This document shows, in pieces, positions 1-8,372 of a DNA stretch of 64,000 bases. The translations under genes were made by a program, and so were the position numbers. Origin of the DNA: Streptomyces sp. NBC_00091 (GTDB taxonomy: Bacteria > Actinomycetota > Actinomycetes > Streptomycetales > Streptomycetaceae); contig NZ_JAPEMA010000001.1 of assembly GCF_026343185.1 (NCBI RefSeq), positions 2,666,001 to 2,730,000 of the forward strand, in the 5' to 3' direction. Position 1 is the stretch's first letter; every line of letters begins with the position of its first letter. The notes under the pieces are model-generated. The model ran no database searches. It had not been told where the DNA came from and saw only the letters and a program-made list of their open reading frames with translations.

Positions 1-223
1 CACGCTCGGGCTCATGCTCATCGTGACCTTCGTGCCCCTCGGGGGCCTGTCGGTGTCCTGGCAGGCGCACATCGGCGGCCTGGTGACCGGCGCGCTGATC
101 GCGCTGGGGCTGCTCGCGCCCGCCACCGGCCGCAAGCGCGCGGTCGTCCAGGTGGTGACCTGCGCTGCGGTCCTCCTGCTGACCGCAGCGCTGATCGTCG
201 TCCGGACGGCCGAACTCACCTGA
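1..223 (+). CDS. Rhomboid family intramembrane serine protease, C-terminal part
   Basis: Only the last 73 residues are present; the gene starts left of the window. The fragment has the segment SWQAHIGGLVTG, which fits the rhomboid transmembrane helix carrying the catalytic histidine of the Ser-His dyad, followed by one more hydrophobic helix and a short polar tail ending in ELT. The serine-bearing GxSG helix would lie upstream and cannot be checked. Rhomboids cleave substrates within the membrane; the physiological substrate here is unknown. The family call rests on the HIGG context and helix pattern. Position next to crgA agrees with Streptomyces gene order. Confidence 0.75.
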   Translation, partial: TLGLMLIVTFVPLGGLSVSWQAHIGGLVTGALIALGLLAPATGRKRAVVQVVTCAAVLLLTAALIVVRTAELT

Positions 224-351
224 TCACACCGGCGTCAACTCTCCACAGAGTTATCCACAGATCTTCTGTCTTTTCCTCAGGTGTGGATGACGCTGTGGAT
301 AACTCATGGGAGAGCTTGCGCCGCTCGGCCATCCGGGTAAGCGGATGCGCG
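224..351. promoter_or_regulatory. DnaA-box cluster between rhomboid gene and crgA
   Basis: This intergenic stretch is AT-richer than its surroundings. It contains a perfect TTATCCACA at 251-259 and its perfect inverse TGTGGATAA at 294-302, plus a one-mismatch inverse copy TGTGGATGA at 282-290. Two perfect and one near-perfect DnaA boxes within about 50 bp is far above expectation in DNA this GC-rich. Streptomyces chromosomes are known to carry high-affinity DnaA-box clusters outside oriC that titrate DnaA; whether this is one of them is inference. Confidence 0.7.
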
Positions 352-606
352 CTACTTCCACTGCGTGGAGACACCGAAACCGGCGGCGATGAAGCCGAAA
401 CCGACGACGATGTTCCAGTTGCCCAGCGCCTCGACGGGCAACTGGGTATCGGTCACGTAGAAGACCACGATCCACGCGAGACCGATCAGGAAGAACGCCA
501 GCATGACCGGGGCGACCCAGCTGCGGTTGGTCAGCCTGATCGTCTGCGCCTGCTTCGCCGGCGGCGGCGTGTAGTCGTCCTTCTTGCGGATACGTGACTT
601 CGGCAC
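352..606 (-). CDS. crgA: Cell division protein CrgA
   Basis: The 84-residue product starts [16 protein letters not shown], the typical CrgA head, followed by two transmembrane helices (about 29-48 and 63-80) and the terminal STQWK. CrgA is a small membrane protein of actinomycetes that coordinates FtsZ ring placement and interacts with divisome proteins; in Streptomyces it influences reproductive septation. Length matches the family. It is transcribed away from the DUF881/sortase genes, with the DnaA-box region downstream of its stop. Confidence 0.95.
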   Translation of the reverse strand: MPKSRIRKKDDYTPPPAKQAQTIRLTNRSWVAPVMLAFFLIGLAWIVVFYVTDTQLPVEALGNWNIVVGFGFIAAGFGVSTQWK

Positions 607-698
607 GAGGGGCTCTCCTGTCGATGCGCTGGGGGACCTTGCCTGCCCCGGGCGTCCGTTAGCGTAGTGGACCTGTGGCGTTGAAGGAGAAGGGTACG

Positions 699-1475
699 TT
701 GAGCGATTCAGACGACTCCTCCGCGGGTCCCCGTCGCCGGGCCAGGCCGGTGCGGCTGCTCACGGCCGCCGTCTTCGCCCTGGCCGGGCTCATCTTCGTC
801 ACCAGCTTCAACACGTCCAAGGGTACGAACATCCGGACGGACGCATCACTCCTGAAGCTGTCCGACCTGATCCACGAGCGCAGCGCCAAGAACGCCGAGC
901 TGGAGAAGAGCGCCGCGGCCGCGCGCGCCCAGGTGGACGCCCTCGCGGAACGGGACAACGGCAGCACCAAGGCCGAGGAGGCCAGGCTGGCCGCCCTGCG
1001 CACAGCCTCGGGCACCGAGGAGCTCTCCGGCAAGGGCCTGACGGTCACCCTCAACGACGCCCCGCCGAACGCCACCGCCCGCGTCCCCGGCGTCCCCGAA
1101 CCGCAGCCCAACGACCTGGTGATCCACCAGCAGGACCTCCAGGCCGTGGTGAACGCGCTGTGGCTGGGCGGCGCCGAGGGCATCGAGGTGATGGGCCAGC
1201 GGCTGATCTCCACCAGCGCGGTGCGCTGCGTGGGCAACACCCTGATCCTCCAGGGCCGCGTGTACTCGCCCCCGTACAAGGTTTCCGCGGTCGGCGACCC
1301 GGGCGCGTTGCGCAGGGCCCTCGGGGCCTCCCCCGCCCTGCAGAACTACCAGCTGTACGTCAACGCGTACGGGCTCGGCTGGAAAGTGGACGAGGAGAAG
1401 CGGCTGACACTGCCCGGCTACTCCGGCACAGTGGACCTCCACTATGCGAAGCCGCTGGAGTCCGCCGCGTCCTGA
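699..1475 (+). CDS. DUF881 family membrane-anchored protein
   Basis: I chose the TTG at 699 because AAGGAG lies about 9 nt upstream and the predicted product then begins [14 protein letters not shown] like its relatives; a GTG at 675 would add eight residues. One transmembrane helix (about residues 21-38) follows a short basic cytoplasmic head. Residues about 50-100 form a coiled coil ([17 protein letters not shown] onward), and the rest is the DUF881 globular domain with the [11 protein letters not shown] motif. The family is common beside crgA and sortases in actinobacteria and is structurally related to division-associated extracytoplasmic proteins; molecular function is unknown. The next sortase gene overlaps its 3' end by 32 nt, suggesting co-transcription. 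Confidence 0.85.
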   Translation: MSDSDDSSAGPRRRARPVRLLTAAVFALAGLIFVTSFNTSKGTNIRTDASLLKLSDLIHERSAKNAELEKSAAAARAQVDALAERDNGSTKAEEARLAALRTASGTEELSGKGLTVTLNDAPPNATARVPGVPEPQPNDLVIHQQDLQAVVNALWLGGAEGIEVMGQRLISTSAVRCVGNTLILQGRVYSPPYKVSAVGDPGALRRALGASPALQNYQLYVNAYGLGWKVDEEKRLTLPGYSGTVDLHYAKPLESAAS

Positions 1476-2136
1476 CGTCGTACTGCGCCTGGTGGTACGG
1501 ACGTTCAGCGAGGTGTGCCTGACGGCAGGGACCCTGATCGTGCTGTTCGTGGCGTACGTCCTGCTGTGGACCGGGGTCAAGGCCGACCGGGCCATGGAGG
1601 ACGAGCGGGCCCGGCTGCGCGACCGCTGGGCGGCGGCGGCCCCGGCGGCCGCTCCGGCCCCCCGGGCCCCCGCTCCGGCCCCTTCGGAGCCCTATCCGCC
1701 GGGGCGGGCCTTCGCCGAGATGTCCATCCCCCGCTTCGGCCCCGACTGGAACAAGCCGGTCCTGGAGGGCACGGACGCCGAACCGCTGAAGAAGGGCCTC
1801 GGCCACTACACCGGCACGGCCCGCCCCGGAGGCGACGGCAACTTCGCCGTCGCGGGGCACCGGCGCACCTACGGGGACCCGTTCAAGGACTTCCCCGAGC
1901 TGCGCCCCGGGGACACGGTGATCGTCCGGGACGCGACGGGCCGGTACACGTACACCGTGCGGGCCGAGCCGCTGCGCATCCTGCCCACCGAGACCGGGGT
2001 GGTCGACCCGGTGCCGCGCCGGTCCCCCTTCGCCACCCCGGGCAAGTACCTGACCCTGACCACCTGCGATCCCGAATGGGGCCACAGCCACCGGCTGGTC
2101 GCCTGGGCGGAGCTCACCGGCACCGGAAGCGGGTGA
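1444..2136 (+). CDS. Class E sortase (first of three)
   Basis: The 230-residue protein has one N-terminal transmembrane helix (about 24-43), a proline/alanine-rich linker to about 85, and a sortase beta-barrel. The catalytic triad is visible as His139 (AVAGHRR), Cys208 (TLTTCDPEW) and Arg217 (HSHRLVAW). Class E sortases join secreted proteins carrying LAXTG-like signals to the cell wall. The ATG at 1444 overlaps the DUF881 gene; later starts would shorten the cytoplasmic head. Its active-site region TLTTCDPEWGHSHR differs from the TLTTCTP form of the two downstream paralogues, so it may have separate specificity. Confidence 0.88.
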   Translation: MRSRWSPPRPDVVLRLVVRTFSEVCLTAGTLIVLFVAYVLLWTGVKADRAMEDERARLRDRWAAAAPAAAPAPRAPAPAPSEPYPPGRAFAEMSIPRFGPDWNKPVLEGTDAEPLKKGLGHYTGTARPGGDGNFAVAGHRRTYGDPFKDFPELRPGDTVIVRDATGRYTYTVRAEPLRILPTETGVVDPVPRRSPFATPGKYLTLTTCDPEWGHSHRLVAWAELTGTGSG

Positions 2137-2239
2137 TTGCCCCGGTGACCCACTCCGCGGGGGCCCCGGCCTTTAGGCTGTTGCGGTACCGCCACTGCGG
2201 TGCTTGGAACGATCGTGGACGAAGAGGGAAGCAGACGGA

Positions 2240-2416
2240 ATGTACGGCTGGATCTGGCGGCATCTGCCGGGCAACGCGTGGGTGCGGGCGCTGATCTCTC
2301 TCGTACTGGTCCTGGCGGTGGTGTTCGTGCTGTTCCAGTACGTCTTCCCGTGGGCCGAGCCGCTCCTTCCGTTCAACGATGTGACGGTGGACGAGGGATC
2401 GGGAGCCACTCCGTGA
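2240..2416 (+). CDS. Small single-span membrane protein, function unknown
   Basis: The 58-residue product starts at ATG 2240 (MYGWIWRHLPG), with a GAGGGA-type ribosome site about 10 nt upstream; a TTG at 2204 would add 12 residues without such a site. Residues about 14-34 (RALISLVLVLAVVFVLF) form a transmembrane helix, followed by a short acidic extracytoplasmic tail. Its stop overlaps the GTG of the following glutaminase gene (GTGA), so the two are translationally coupled. It recalls small proteins at this place in other Streptomyces; I know no function. Confidence 0.8.
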   Translation: MYGWIWRHLPGNAWVRALISLVLVLAVVFVLFQYVFPWAEPLLPFNDVTVDEGSGATP

Positions 2417-3051
2417 GCGCGCGCATTCTGGTTGTCGACAACTACGACAGCTTTGTCTTCAATCTGGTCCAGTACCTCTACCAGCTCGGCGCCGAATGCG
2501 AGGTGCTGCGCAACGACGAGGTGGAGCTCGCGCACGCCCAGGACGGCTTCGACGGCGTGCTGCTCTCGCCCGGGCCGGGTACGCCGGAAGAGGCGGGCGT
2601 CTGCGTGGACATGGTCCGGCACTGCGCCGACACGGGCGTCCCGGTCTTCGGCGTCTGCCTCGGCATGCAGTCCATGGCGGTCGCCTACGGGGGCGTCGTG
2701 GGCCGGGCCCCCGAGCTGCTGCACGGCAAGACCTCGCCCGTGGTCCACGAGGGCCTGGGCGTCTTCGCCGGACTGCCGTCGCCCTTCACCGCGACCCGCT
2801 ACCACTCGCTCGCGGCCGAGCCCCAGACCCTGCCGGACGTGCTGGAGGTCACCGCGCGCACCGAGGACGGGATCATCATGGGCCTGCGGCACCGGGAGCA
2901 CGACGTGGAGGGCGTGCAGTTCCACCCCGAGTCCGTACTGACCGAGTGGGGCCACCGGATGCTCGCGAACTGGCTCGTGCGCTGCGGTGACGCCGGAGCC
3001 GTCGAGCGGTCGGTGGGGCTGGCCCCGGTGGTGGGCAAGGCCGTCGCGTGA
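2413..3051 (+). CDS. pabA: Aminodeoxychorismate/anthranilate synthase component II (glutamine amidotransferase)
   Basis: This is a 212-residue class I glutamine amidotransferase. The nucleophile is Cys82 in GVCLGMQ, and the partners His171 and Glu173 are in FHPES; LLSPGPGTP forms the oxyanion strand. It supplies ammonia from glutamine to a chorismate-binding partner (PabB or TrpE) that is not in this window. The start is GTG 2413, overlapping the previous stop, and its own stop overlaps the GTG of the next sortase. Placement between sortase genes is conserved in Streptomyces; tryptophan versus folate use cannot be decided from sequence alone, and pabA is the usual name here. Confidence 0.88.
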   Translation: MSARILVVDNYDSFVFNLVQYLYQLGAECEVLRNDEVELAHAQDGFDGVLLSPGPGTPEEAGVCVDMVRHCADTGVPVFGVCLGMQSMAVAYGGVVGRAPELLHGKTSPVVHEGLGVFAGLPSPFTATRYHSLAAEPQTLPDVLEVTARTEDGIIMGLRHREHDVEGVQFHPESVLTEWGHRMLANWLVRCGDAGAVERSVGLAPVVGKAVA

Positions 3052-3881
3052 CGACGGTCGCGCCGTCCGCGCCCACCGAGGGCCGGGCCGCGCGGCGCAA
3101 GGCGGCACAGGAGGCCGCGAAGCGCTCACACGCGCGCGCCCGCAGGCGCGGCGGGGGAGGCAGGGGCCGACGGCGTGCCCGCCCGCGCTCCGGGGGGCCG
3201 GTGGTGGTGCTCAGCCGGGCCGCCGGCGAGCTGTTCATCACCGCCGGCGTGGTGATGCTGCTCTTCGTCACCTACCAGCTCTGGTACACGAACGTCCTGG
3301 CGGAGCGGGCCGCCGACGGGGCGGCGGGCTCGCTCCAGCAGACCTGGGAGCACCCACCGGCAGCGGGCGCTCCGCCGCCGGTGGCCGCCTTCGAGCCGGG
3401 TCAGGGCTTCGCCATCCTGCACATCCCGAAACTGGACCTGAAGGTGCCGGTGGCGGAGGGGATCAGCAAGGCGAAGGTCCTCGACAAGGGGATGGCCGGC
3501 CACTACGCGGAGGGCGCGCTGAAGACCGCGATGCCGGCCGACAAAGAGGGGAACTTCGCGGTCGCCGGACACCGCAACACGCACGGGGAACCCTTCCGCT
3601 ACATCAACCAGCTGGTGCCCGGGGACGCGATCGTCGTGGAGACCCGGGACGCCTACTACACGTACCAGATGGCCTCCGCGCTGCCGCAGACCTCGCCGGC
3701 GAACGTGTCGGTGATCAAACCCGTTCCGGACGGTTCCGGATTCACCGGACCGGGCCGGTACATCACGCTGACGACCTGCACCCCGGAGTTCACGAGCACC
3801 TACCGGATGATCGTATGGGGCAGGATGACCGATGAACGCCCCCGCAGCCAGGGCGCTCCGCCCGCGCTGACCAGCCCGTAA
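3048..3881 (+). CDS. Class E sortase (second; SrtE1-like)
   Basis: The product has 277 residues. The N-terminal 50 residues are unusually basic (RRRGGGGRGRRRARPR). A transmembrane helix spans about 60-78, and the sortase domain has His175 (AVAGHRNTHG), Cys244 (TLTTCTPEF) and Arg253 (TYRMIVWG). Together with the next gene it matches the S. coelicolor SrtE1/SrtE2 pair known to anchor long chaplins and to be needed for aerial growth (from memory, SCO3850/SCO3849). GTG 3048 overlaps the pabA stop. Calling it SrtE1 rather than SrtE2 is by gene order. Confidence 0.9.
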   Translation: MTTVAPSAPTEGRAARRKAAQEAAKRSHARARRRGGGGRGRRRARPRSGGPVVVLSRAAGELFITAGVVMLLFVTYQLWYTNVLAERAADGAAGSLQQTWEHPPAAGAPPPVAAFEPGQGFAILHIPKLDLKVPVAEGISKAKVLDKGMAGHYAEGALKTAMPADKEGNFAVAGHRNTHGEPFRYINQLVPGDAIVVETRDAYYTYQMASALPQTSPANVSVIKPVPDGSGFTGPGRYITLTTCTPEFTSTYRMIVWGRMTDERPRSQGAPPALTSP

Positions 3882-3894
3882 GGACGAACCCGCA

Positions 3895-4626
3895 GTGTCT
3901 CGTGCCCGCCGCCGCTCCGCACCGCCGCCCGCCGACCGCAGTGTGGTCGCCGGGGCCCTGAGCCTGCTGGGGGAGCTCCTGATCACGGGGGGCCTGGTCC
4001 TGGGCCTGTTCGTGGCGTACTCGCTCTGGTGGACCAACGTCCTCGCCGACCGGCAGGCCTCGGCGCGCGGCGACGAGATCCGCCAGCGCTGGCAGAGCCC
4101 CGCGGCCTCGGCGAGCGCCCCCGCACAGCCCGGCGCCCTGGACACCGGGGACGGGATCGGCTTCCTGCACGTGCCGGCGATGAAGAACGGCGAGGTGCTG
4201 GTCAAGACGGGCACGACGCCGGAGGTCCTGAACGACGGCGTGGCCGGGTACTACACGGAGCCGGTGAAGTCCGCGCTGCCCTGGGACGACAAGGGCAACT
4301 TCGCGCTGGCCGCGCACCGCGACGGGCACGGGGCGAAGTTCCACAACATCGACAAGGTGCGCGGTGGCGACGCGATCGTCTTCGAGACCAAGGACACCTG
4401 GTACGTGTACAAGGTCTTCGCCGAGCTGAGCCAGACCTCGAAGTACAACACGGACGTGATCAACCCGGTCCCGAAGGAGTCGGGGAAGACCGCCCCGGGG
4501 CGCTACATCACGCTGACGACCTGCACCCCCGTGTACACCTCGAAGTACCGGTACATCGTCTGGGGCGAGCTGGTGCGGACGGAGAAGGTGGACGAGAAGC
4601 GCACCAAGCCGGCTGAGCTGCGCTGA
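3895..4626 (+). CDS. Class E sortase (third; SrtE2-like)
   Basis: The 243-residue protein starts at GTG 3895, 13 nt after the preceding gene, within a predicted operon. The helix at about 22-42 is followed by a linker and a sortase domain with His141 (ALAAHRDGHG), Cys210 (TLTTCTPVY) and Arg219 (SKYRYIVWG). It is a close paralogue of the preceding sortase; the shared YITLTTCTP segment indicates tandem duplication. Expected role: covalent attachment of LAXTG-type surface proteins such as chaplins. Transcription ends at the strong hairpin at 4642-4694. Confidence 0.9.
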   Translation: MSRARRRSAPPPADRSVVAGALSLLGELLITGGLVLGLFVAYSLWWTNVLADRQASARGDEIRQRWQSPAASASAPAQPGALDTGDGIGFLHVPAMKNGEVLVKTGTTPEVLNDGVAGYYTEPVKSALPWDDKGNFALAAHRDGHGAKFHNIDKVRGGDAIVFETKDTWYVYKVFAELSQTSKYNTDVINPVPKESGKTAPGRYITLTTCTPVYTSKYRYIVWGELVRTEKVDEKRTKPAELR

Positions 4627-4637
4627 TCCACAGCGAT

Positions 4638-4698
4638 GTTCCACGTGAAACGGGCCCGGCCCCCCTGAGTGGGGGGCCGGGCCCGTTTCACGTGAACC
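4638..4698. terminator. Bidirectional terminator built on two parS-like sites
   Basis: A perfect 24-bp stem (4642-4665 with 4671-4694) encloses a 5-nt loop TGAGT. It lies between the convergent sortase and pknB genes, so it can terminate both. The outer part of each arm is a one-mismatch parS: GTTCCACGTGAAAC at 4638-4651 and GTTTCACGTGAACC at 4685-4698. There is no T-run, as is usual in Streptomyces. ParB binding here is inference. Confidence 0.85.
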
Positions 4699-4703
4699 CT
4701 TGC

Positions 4704-6752
4704 CTAGCGGCGGCTGCCGCCGGTCAGGCCTCCGAAGAAGCCGCCGCCGCCCTGCTGGCCGCCGTCCTGCGGCTGGCTCGGGTTCACCATGGTGCGGACG
4801 TTCACGACCGTGCCGGCCGGCAGCGGGGTCCCGGCAGCCGGCTCGGAGGCCGTCACCAGGGCGTTGTCGTCCGTCGGGCCGCCCAGGACCGCCCCGAAGT
4901 TCAGGTTGGCCCGCTTGAGGTCGTCCTTGGCCTGGGCCACGGTCCGGCCCGCCAGCAGCGGTACCGCGGTGGGCGCCGTCGAGGCCTTGGCGATGCTGAC
5001 GTTCACCGCGGTGTCCTTGGCGAGCTGCTCACCGGGGGCGTACTGCTGCTGGACGATCGTCTTCGGCGCGGCCCCGGGGGAGTCGACCTCCGTGGTGCTG
5101 CCGAGCTTCAGCTTGGCGTCCTGGAGCAGCTTGACGGCCTGCTCCTTGGTCTTGCCGGTGAGGTCGGGGACGATGCCCTTCGAGATCTCCTTGGCGACGG
5201 TGAGGGTGATCACCGAACCCTGCTCGGCCTGGCTGCCGCTCTTGGGGTTCTGCTCCGTCACCGTGCCGGGGGTCGCGCTGTCGGACTCGACCAGCTTCTT
5301 CTCGACCTGGAACTTCTTCGCCTTCAGGGCCGACTCGGCGTCCTCGAACTTCATGCGGACGACGTCGATCACGGCGACCTTGGGCGCGCCCGAGGAGACC
5401 TTGACCTTGACCGCGAAGCCCTTGTCGACCTTGGTCTCGGGGGCCGGGTTCTGCGAGCAGACATTGCCCTTGGGCTGGTCCGCGCAGGGCTCCTCGGCCT
5501 CCTTCTCCACCGTGAGGCCCATGTTCTTGGCGCTGCTCTGGGCCTGCTCGAAGGTCTGGCCGACGAGCTTGGGCACGCTGGGGCGGTTGTCGGCGGTCTC
5601 GCTGAAGAGGGTCCGGCCGATCAGGATCGCGCCGACCAGGACGAGCACCGCGGCCACGGCCAGCAGGATCGTCGAGGCCCGGCTCTTCTTCTGCTGGCGG
5701 CGGCCGTGACCCTGGTCGTAGCCGCCGTGGCCCTGGTCCCCGTACCCGTATCCGCCGTCGCCCCCGGGGGGCATCGGCGGGAGCATCGAGGTCTGGCCGG
5801 CGTCGGGGGAGCGCAGGGCGGTGGTGGGCTGGTCGTAGCCCTGGTGTCCGTATCCGCCCTGGTCTGGGTAGCCGTAGCCGGCCGCGCCCATGGTGGCGGT
5901 GGCGGCCACGGGCTGGCCCTCGAGGCAGGCCTCGATGTCGGCCCGCATCTCGTCCGCGGACTGGTAGCGGTAGTCGGGGTCCTTGACCAGGGCCTTGAGG
6001 ACGATGGCGTCCATCACCGGCGTGATCTCGGGGTCGAAGTTCGACGGCGGCTGGGGCTCTTCGCGTACGTGCTGGTAGGCGACGGCCACCGGCGAGTCGC
6101 CGACGAAGGGCGGCCGGACGCAGAGCAGCTCGTAGAGCAGGCAGCCGGCGGAGTAGAGGTCGGAGCGCGCGTCGACCTGCTCGCCCTTGGCCTGCTCCGG
6201 GGAGAGGTACTGGGCGGTGCCGATCACGGCGGCCGTCTGCGTCATGGTCATACCGGAGTCGCCCATGGCGCGGGCGATGCCGAAGTCCATGACCTTGACC
6301 TGGCCGGTCCGGGTGAGCATCACGTTGGCGGGCTTGATGTCACGGTGGACGATGCCGGCGCGGTGCGAGTACTCGAGGGCCTGGAGGATGCCGATGCACA
6401 TCTCGAGGGTGCGCTCGGGCAGCAGCTTGCGGCCGGAGTGCAGCAGCTCACGCAGGGTCGAGCCGTCGACGTACTCCATCACGATGTACGGGATGGAGAT
6501 GTTGTCGACGTAGTCCTCGCCGGTGTCGTAGACGGCGACGATCGCGGGGTGGTTCAGCGACGCGGCCGACTGGGCCTCGCGACGGAACCGGGCCTGGAAG
6601 GACGGGTCGCGGGCGAGGTCGGCACGCAGGGTCTTGACGGCGACGGTACGGCCGAGCCGGGTGTCGTGACCGAGGTAGACCTCGGCCATGCCACCACGGC
6701 CGAGCACGTGGCTCAGCTCGTACCGGCCGCCGAGGCGACGCGGCTCTTCCAT
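4704..6752 (-). CDS. pknB: PASTA-domain Ser/Thr protein kinase PknB
   Basis: The 682-residue kinase has a glycine loop LGRGGMAEV, ATP-binding Lys40 (VAVK), HRD at 136-138 with catalytic Asp138, DFG at 156-158, and an activation loop with the TMTQTAAVIGT threonines. After a Gly/Tyr/Gln-rich juxtamembrane stretch comes one transmembrane helix (ILLAVAAVLVLVGAILIG), then four extracytoplasmic PASTA repeats that in this family bind muropeptide or lipid II. A glycine-rich tail FFGGLTGGSRR ends the protein. It senses peptidoglycan state and phosphorylates growth and division proteins, with FhaA/FhaB as phospho-readers and PstP as phosphatase. It is the last gene of the fhaA-to-pknB operon. Confidence 0.96.
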   Translation of the reverse strand: MEEPRRLGGRYELSHVLGRGGMAEVYLGHDTRLGRTVAVKTLRADLARDPSFQARFRREAQSAASLNHPAIVAVYDTGEDYVDNISIPYIVMEYVDGSTLRELLHSGRKLLPERTLEMCIGILQALEYSHRAGIVHRDIKPANVMLTRTGQVKVMDFGIARAMGDSGMTMTQTAAVIGTAQYLSPEQAKGEQVDARSDLYSAGCLLYELLCVRPPFVGDSPVAVAYQHVREEPQPPSNFDPEITPVMDAIVLKALVKDPDYRYQSADEMRADIEACLEGQPVAATATMGAAGYGYPDQGGYGHQGYDQPTTALRSPDAGQTSMLPPMPPGGDGGYGYGDQGHGGYDQGHGRRQQKKSRASTILLAVAAVLVLVGAILIGRTLFSETADNRPSVPKLVGQTFEQAQSSAKNMGLTVEKEAEEPCADQPKGNVCSQNPAPETKVDKGFAVKVKVSSGAPKVAVIDVVRMKFEDAESALKAKKFQVEKKLVESDSATPGTVTEQNPKSGSQAEQGSVITLTVAKEISKGIVPDLTGKTKEQAVKLLQDAKLKLGSTTEVDSPGAAPKTIVQQQYAPGEQLAKDTAVNVSIAKASTAPTAVPLLAGRTVAQAKDDLKRANLNFGAVLGGPTDDNALVTASEPAAGTPLPAGTVVNVRTMVNPSQPQDGGQQGGGGFFGGLTGGSRR

Positions 6753-6908
6753 AACGTTGCAGCCCTCTCCGTCAGTCCCGACCGCACCGGTGTGTGGTCC
6801 GGCGGTGTGCTGTTCGCGGCAAGGCTACCGGCCGATCGTCGGTGATCGGTTCGTGACCACAGGCTGATATCGGACCGGTACCGAGCGCTCGGATCCTGCC
6901 CCCGAGTC

Positions 6909-8372
6909 TCATCCCTTGTTCTTCAGTACGGCTTCCATGACGGCCTTGGCGACCGGCGCGGCCTGGCCGCCACCGCTGATGTCCTCGCGGTCGGCGTCGC
7001 TGTCCTCGATGACGACGGCCACGGCGACGGGGGAGCTTCCGTCCGGCAGCTCGGCGTAGGAGATGAACCAGGCGTAGGGGCGCTTGGCGTTCTTCTCGCC
7101 GTGCTGGGCGGTACCGGTCTTGCCGCCTACCTTGACGTCCTTGATCTTGGCTTTGGTTCCCGTGCCGGCCTCGACGACGTTGACCATCATCTGCTGGACC
7201 TTCTGCGCGTTCGCCGCGCTGAGGGGCCGGCTCATCTCGGACGGCTCGTGCTTCTCGATCGTGTCGAGGTTGGGCGCGGTCAGCTGCTCCACCATGTACG
7301 GCTTCATCAGCTTGCCGTCGTTGGCGATCGCCGCGGTGACCATGGCCATCTGGAGCGGGGTGGCCGCGGTGTTGAACTGGCCGATGGCGCTCTGCGCGTT
7401 GCCGTCCTTGCCCATGGTCTTGTCGTAGACGCTGGCGAAGGCGCGGACCGGGGTGTCGATCTTGTCGTTGTTGAAGCCGAACTTCTGGGCGGTGTCGACC
7501 ATCTTGTCGCGGCCGACCTTGTCGCCCAGGTTCGCGAAGACCGAGTTGCAGGAGACCTGGAGGGCGAAGTTCAGGGTCGCCTTCTCGCAGCCGCTCGCGT
7601 GGTTGACCATCGGGGTCTTGGTGCCGGGAAGGATGTACGGCTCGGGGGTGTCCGTGGGGGCGTTGATGTCGCTCACCACGCCGTTCTCCAGCGCGGCCGC
7701 GGCCGTGACCACCTTGAAGGTGGAGCCCGGCGGGTACGTCTCGCGCAGCGCGCGGTTGACGAGCTTCTTGTCCTCGTTGTCCTTCAGCTCGACCCAGGCC
7801 TTCTCGTCGGCCTTGGAGTTCCCGGCGAAGCTGGACGGGTCGTACGAGGGGGTGCTGACCAGGGCCAGGATGGCGCCGGTGCGCGGGTCGATCGCCGCGA
7901 CCGCGCCCTTCCGGTCGCCGAGCTTGTCGAAGGCGGCCTTCTGGGCGGCGGCGTTCAGGGTGGTGATGACGTTGCCGCCCTGCTTCTTCTCCCCCGTGAA
8001 CATGCCGATGGTGCGGTCGAAGAACAGCCGGTCGTCGTTGCCGGTGAGGATGCCGTCGTCCAGGGACTCCAGCTGGGTGGAGCCGAAGGCCTGCGAGGCG
8101 TAGCCGGTGACGGGCGCCCACAGGGGGCCGTCGATGTAGGTCCGCTTGTACTTGTAGTCGCTGCCGTCGGTGACGGCGGAACCGGTGACCGGCTGTCCCT
8201 GGACGATGATGTTGCCGCGTTCGGTGGCGTACTGGGCGATCTGGACCCGGCGGTTCTCCTTGCGGGTGCTGAGTTCCTCGGCCTGGACGTACTGCAGCCA
8301 GTTGGTCCGGATCAGCAGCGCGAGGACGAGCAGCCCGCAGAACAGCGAGATGCGGCGCAGGGGCTTGTTCAT
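6909..8372 (-). CDS. pbpA: Penicillin-binding protein 2 type transpeptidase PbpA
   Basis: The 487-residue protein has an N-terminal membrane anchor (about 10-22) and a class B penicillin-binding fold. Active-site motifs are Ser217-x-x-Lys220 (PPGSTFK), SCN at 274-276 and KTG at 418-420 (GGKTGTAQH). It cross-links peptidoglycan as partner of the FtsW/RodA-type polymerase encoded just upstream; the ATG overlaps that gene's stop by 4 nt. Length and context match PbpA of the actinobacterial pknB operon. A gap of 156 nt separates it from pknB. Confidence 0.95.
   Translation of the reverse strand: MNKPLRRISLFCGLLVLALLIRTNWLQYVQAEELSTRKENRRVQIAQYATERGNIIVQGQPVTGSAVTDGSDYKYKRTYIDGPLWAPVTGYASQAFGSTQLESLDDGILTGNDDRLFFDRTIGMFTGEKKQGGNVITTLNAAAQKAAFDKLGDRKGAVAAIDPRTGAILALVSTPSYDPSSFAGNSKADEKAWVELKDNEDKKLVNRALRETYPPGSTFKVVTAAAALENGVVSDINAPTDTPEPYILPGTKTPMVNHASGCEKATLNFALQVSCNSVFANLGDKVGRDKMVDTAQKFGFNNDKIDTPVRAFASVYDKTMGKDGNAQSAIGQFNTAATPLQMAMVTAAIANDGKLMKPYMVEQLTAPNLDTIEKHEPSEMSRPLSAANAQKVQQMMVNVVEAGTGTKAKIKDVKVGGKTGTAQHGEKNAKRPYAWFISYAELPDGSSPVAVAVVIEDSDADREDISGGGQAAPVAKAVMEAVLKNKG

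Noticed and set aside
4692..6845. Plus-strand open frame of 717 codons opposite pknB
   Set aside because: An antisense shadow of the kinase with a Gly/Leu/Val/His-biased translation; the kinase motifs are unambiguous on the other strand.
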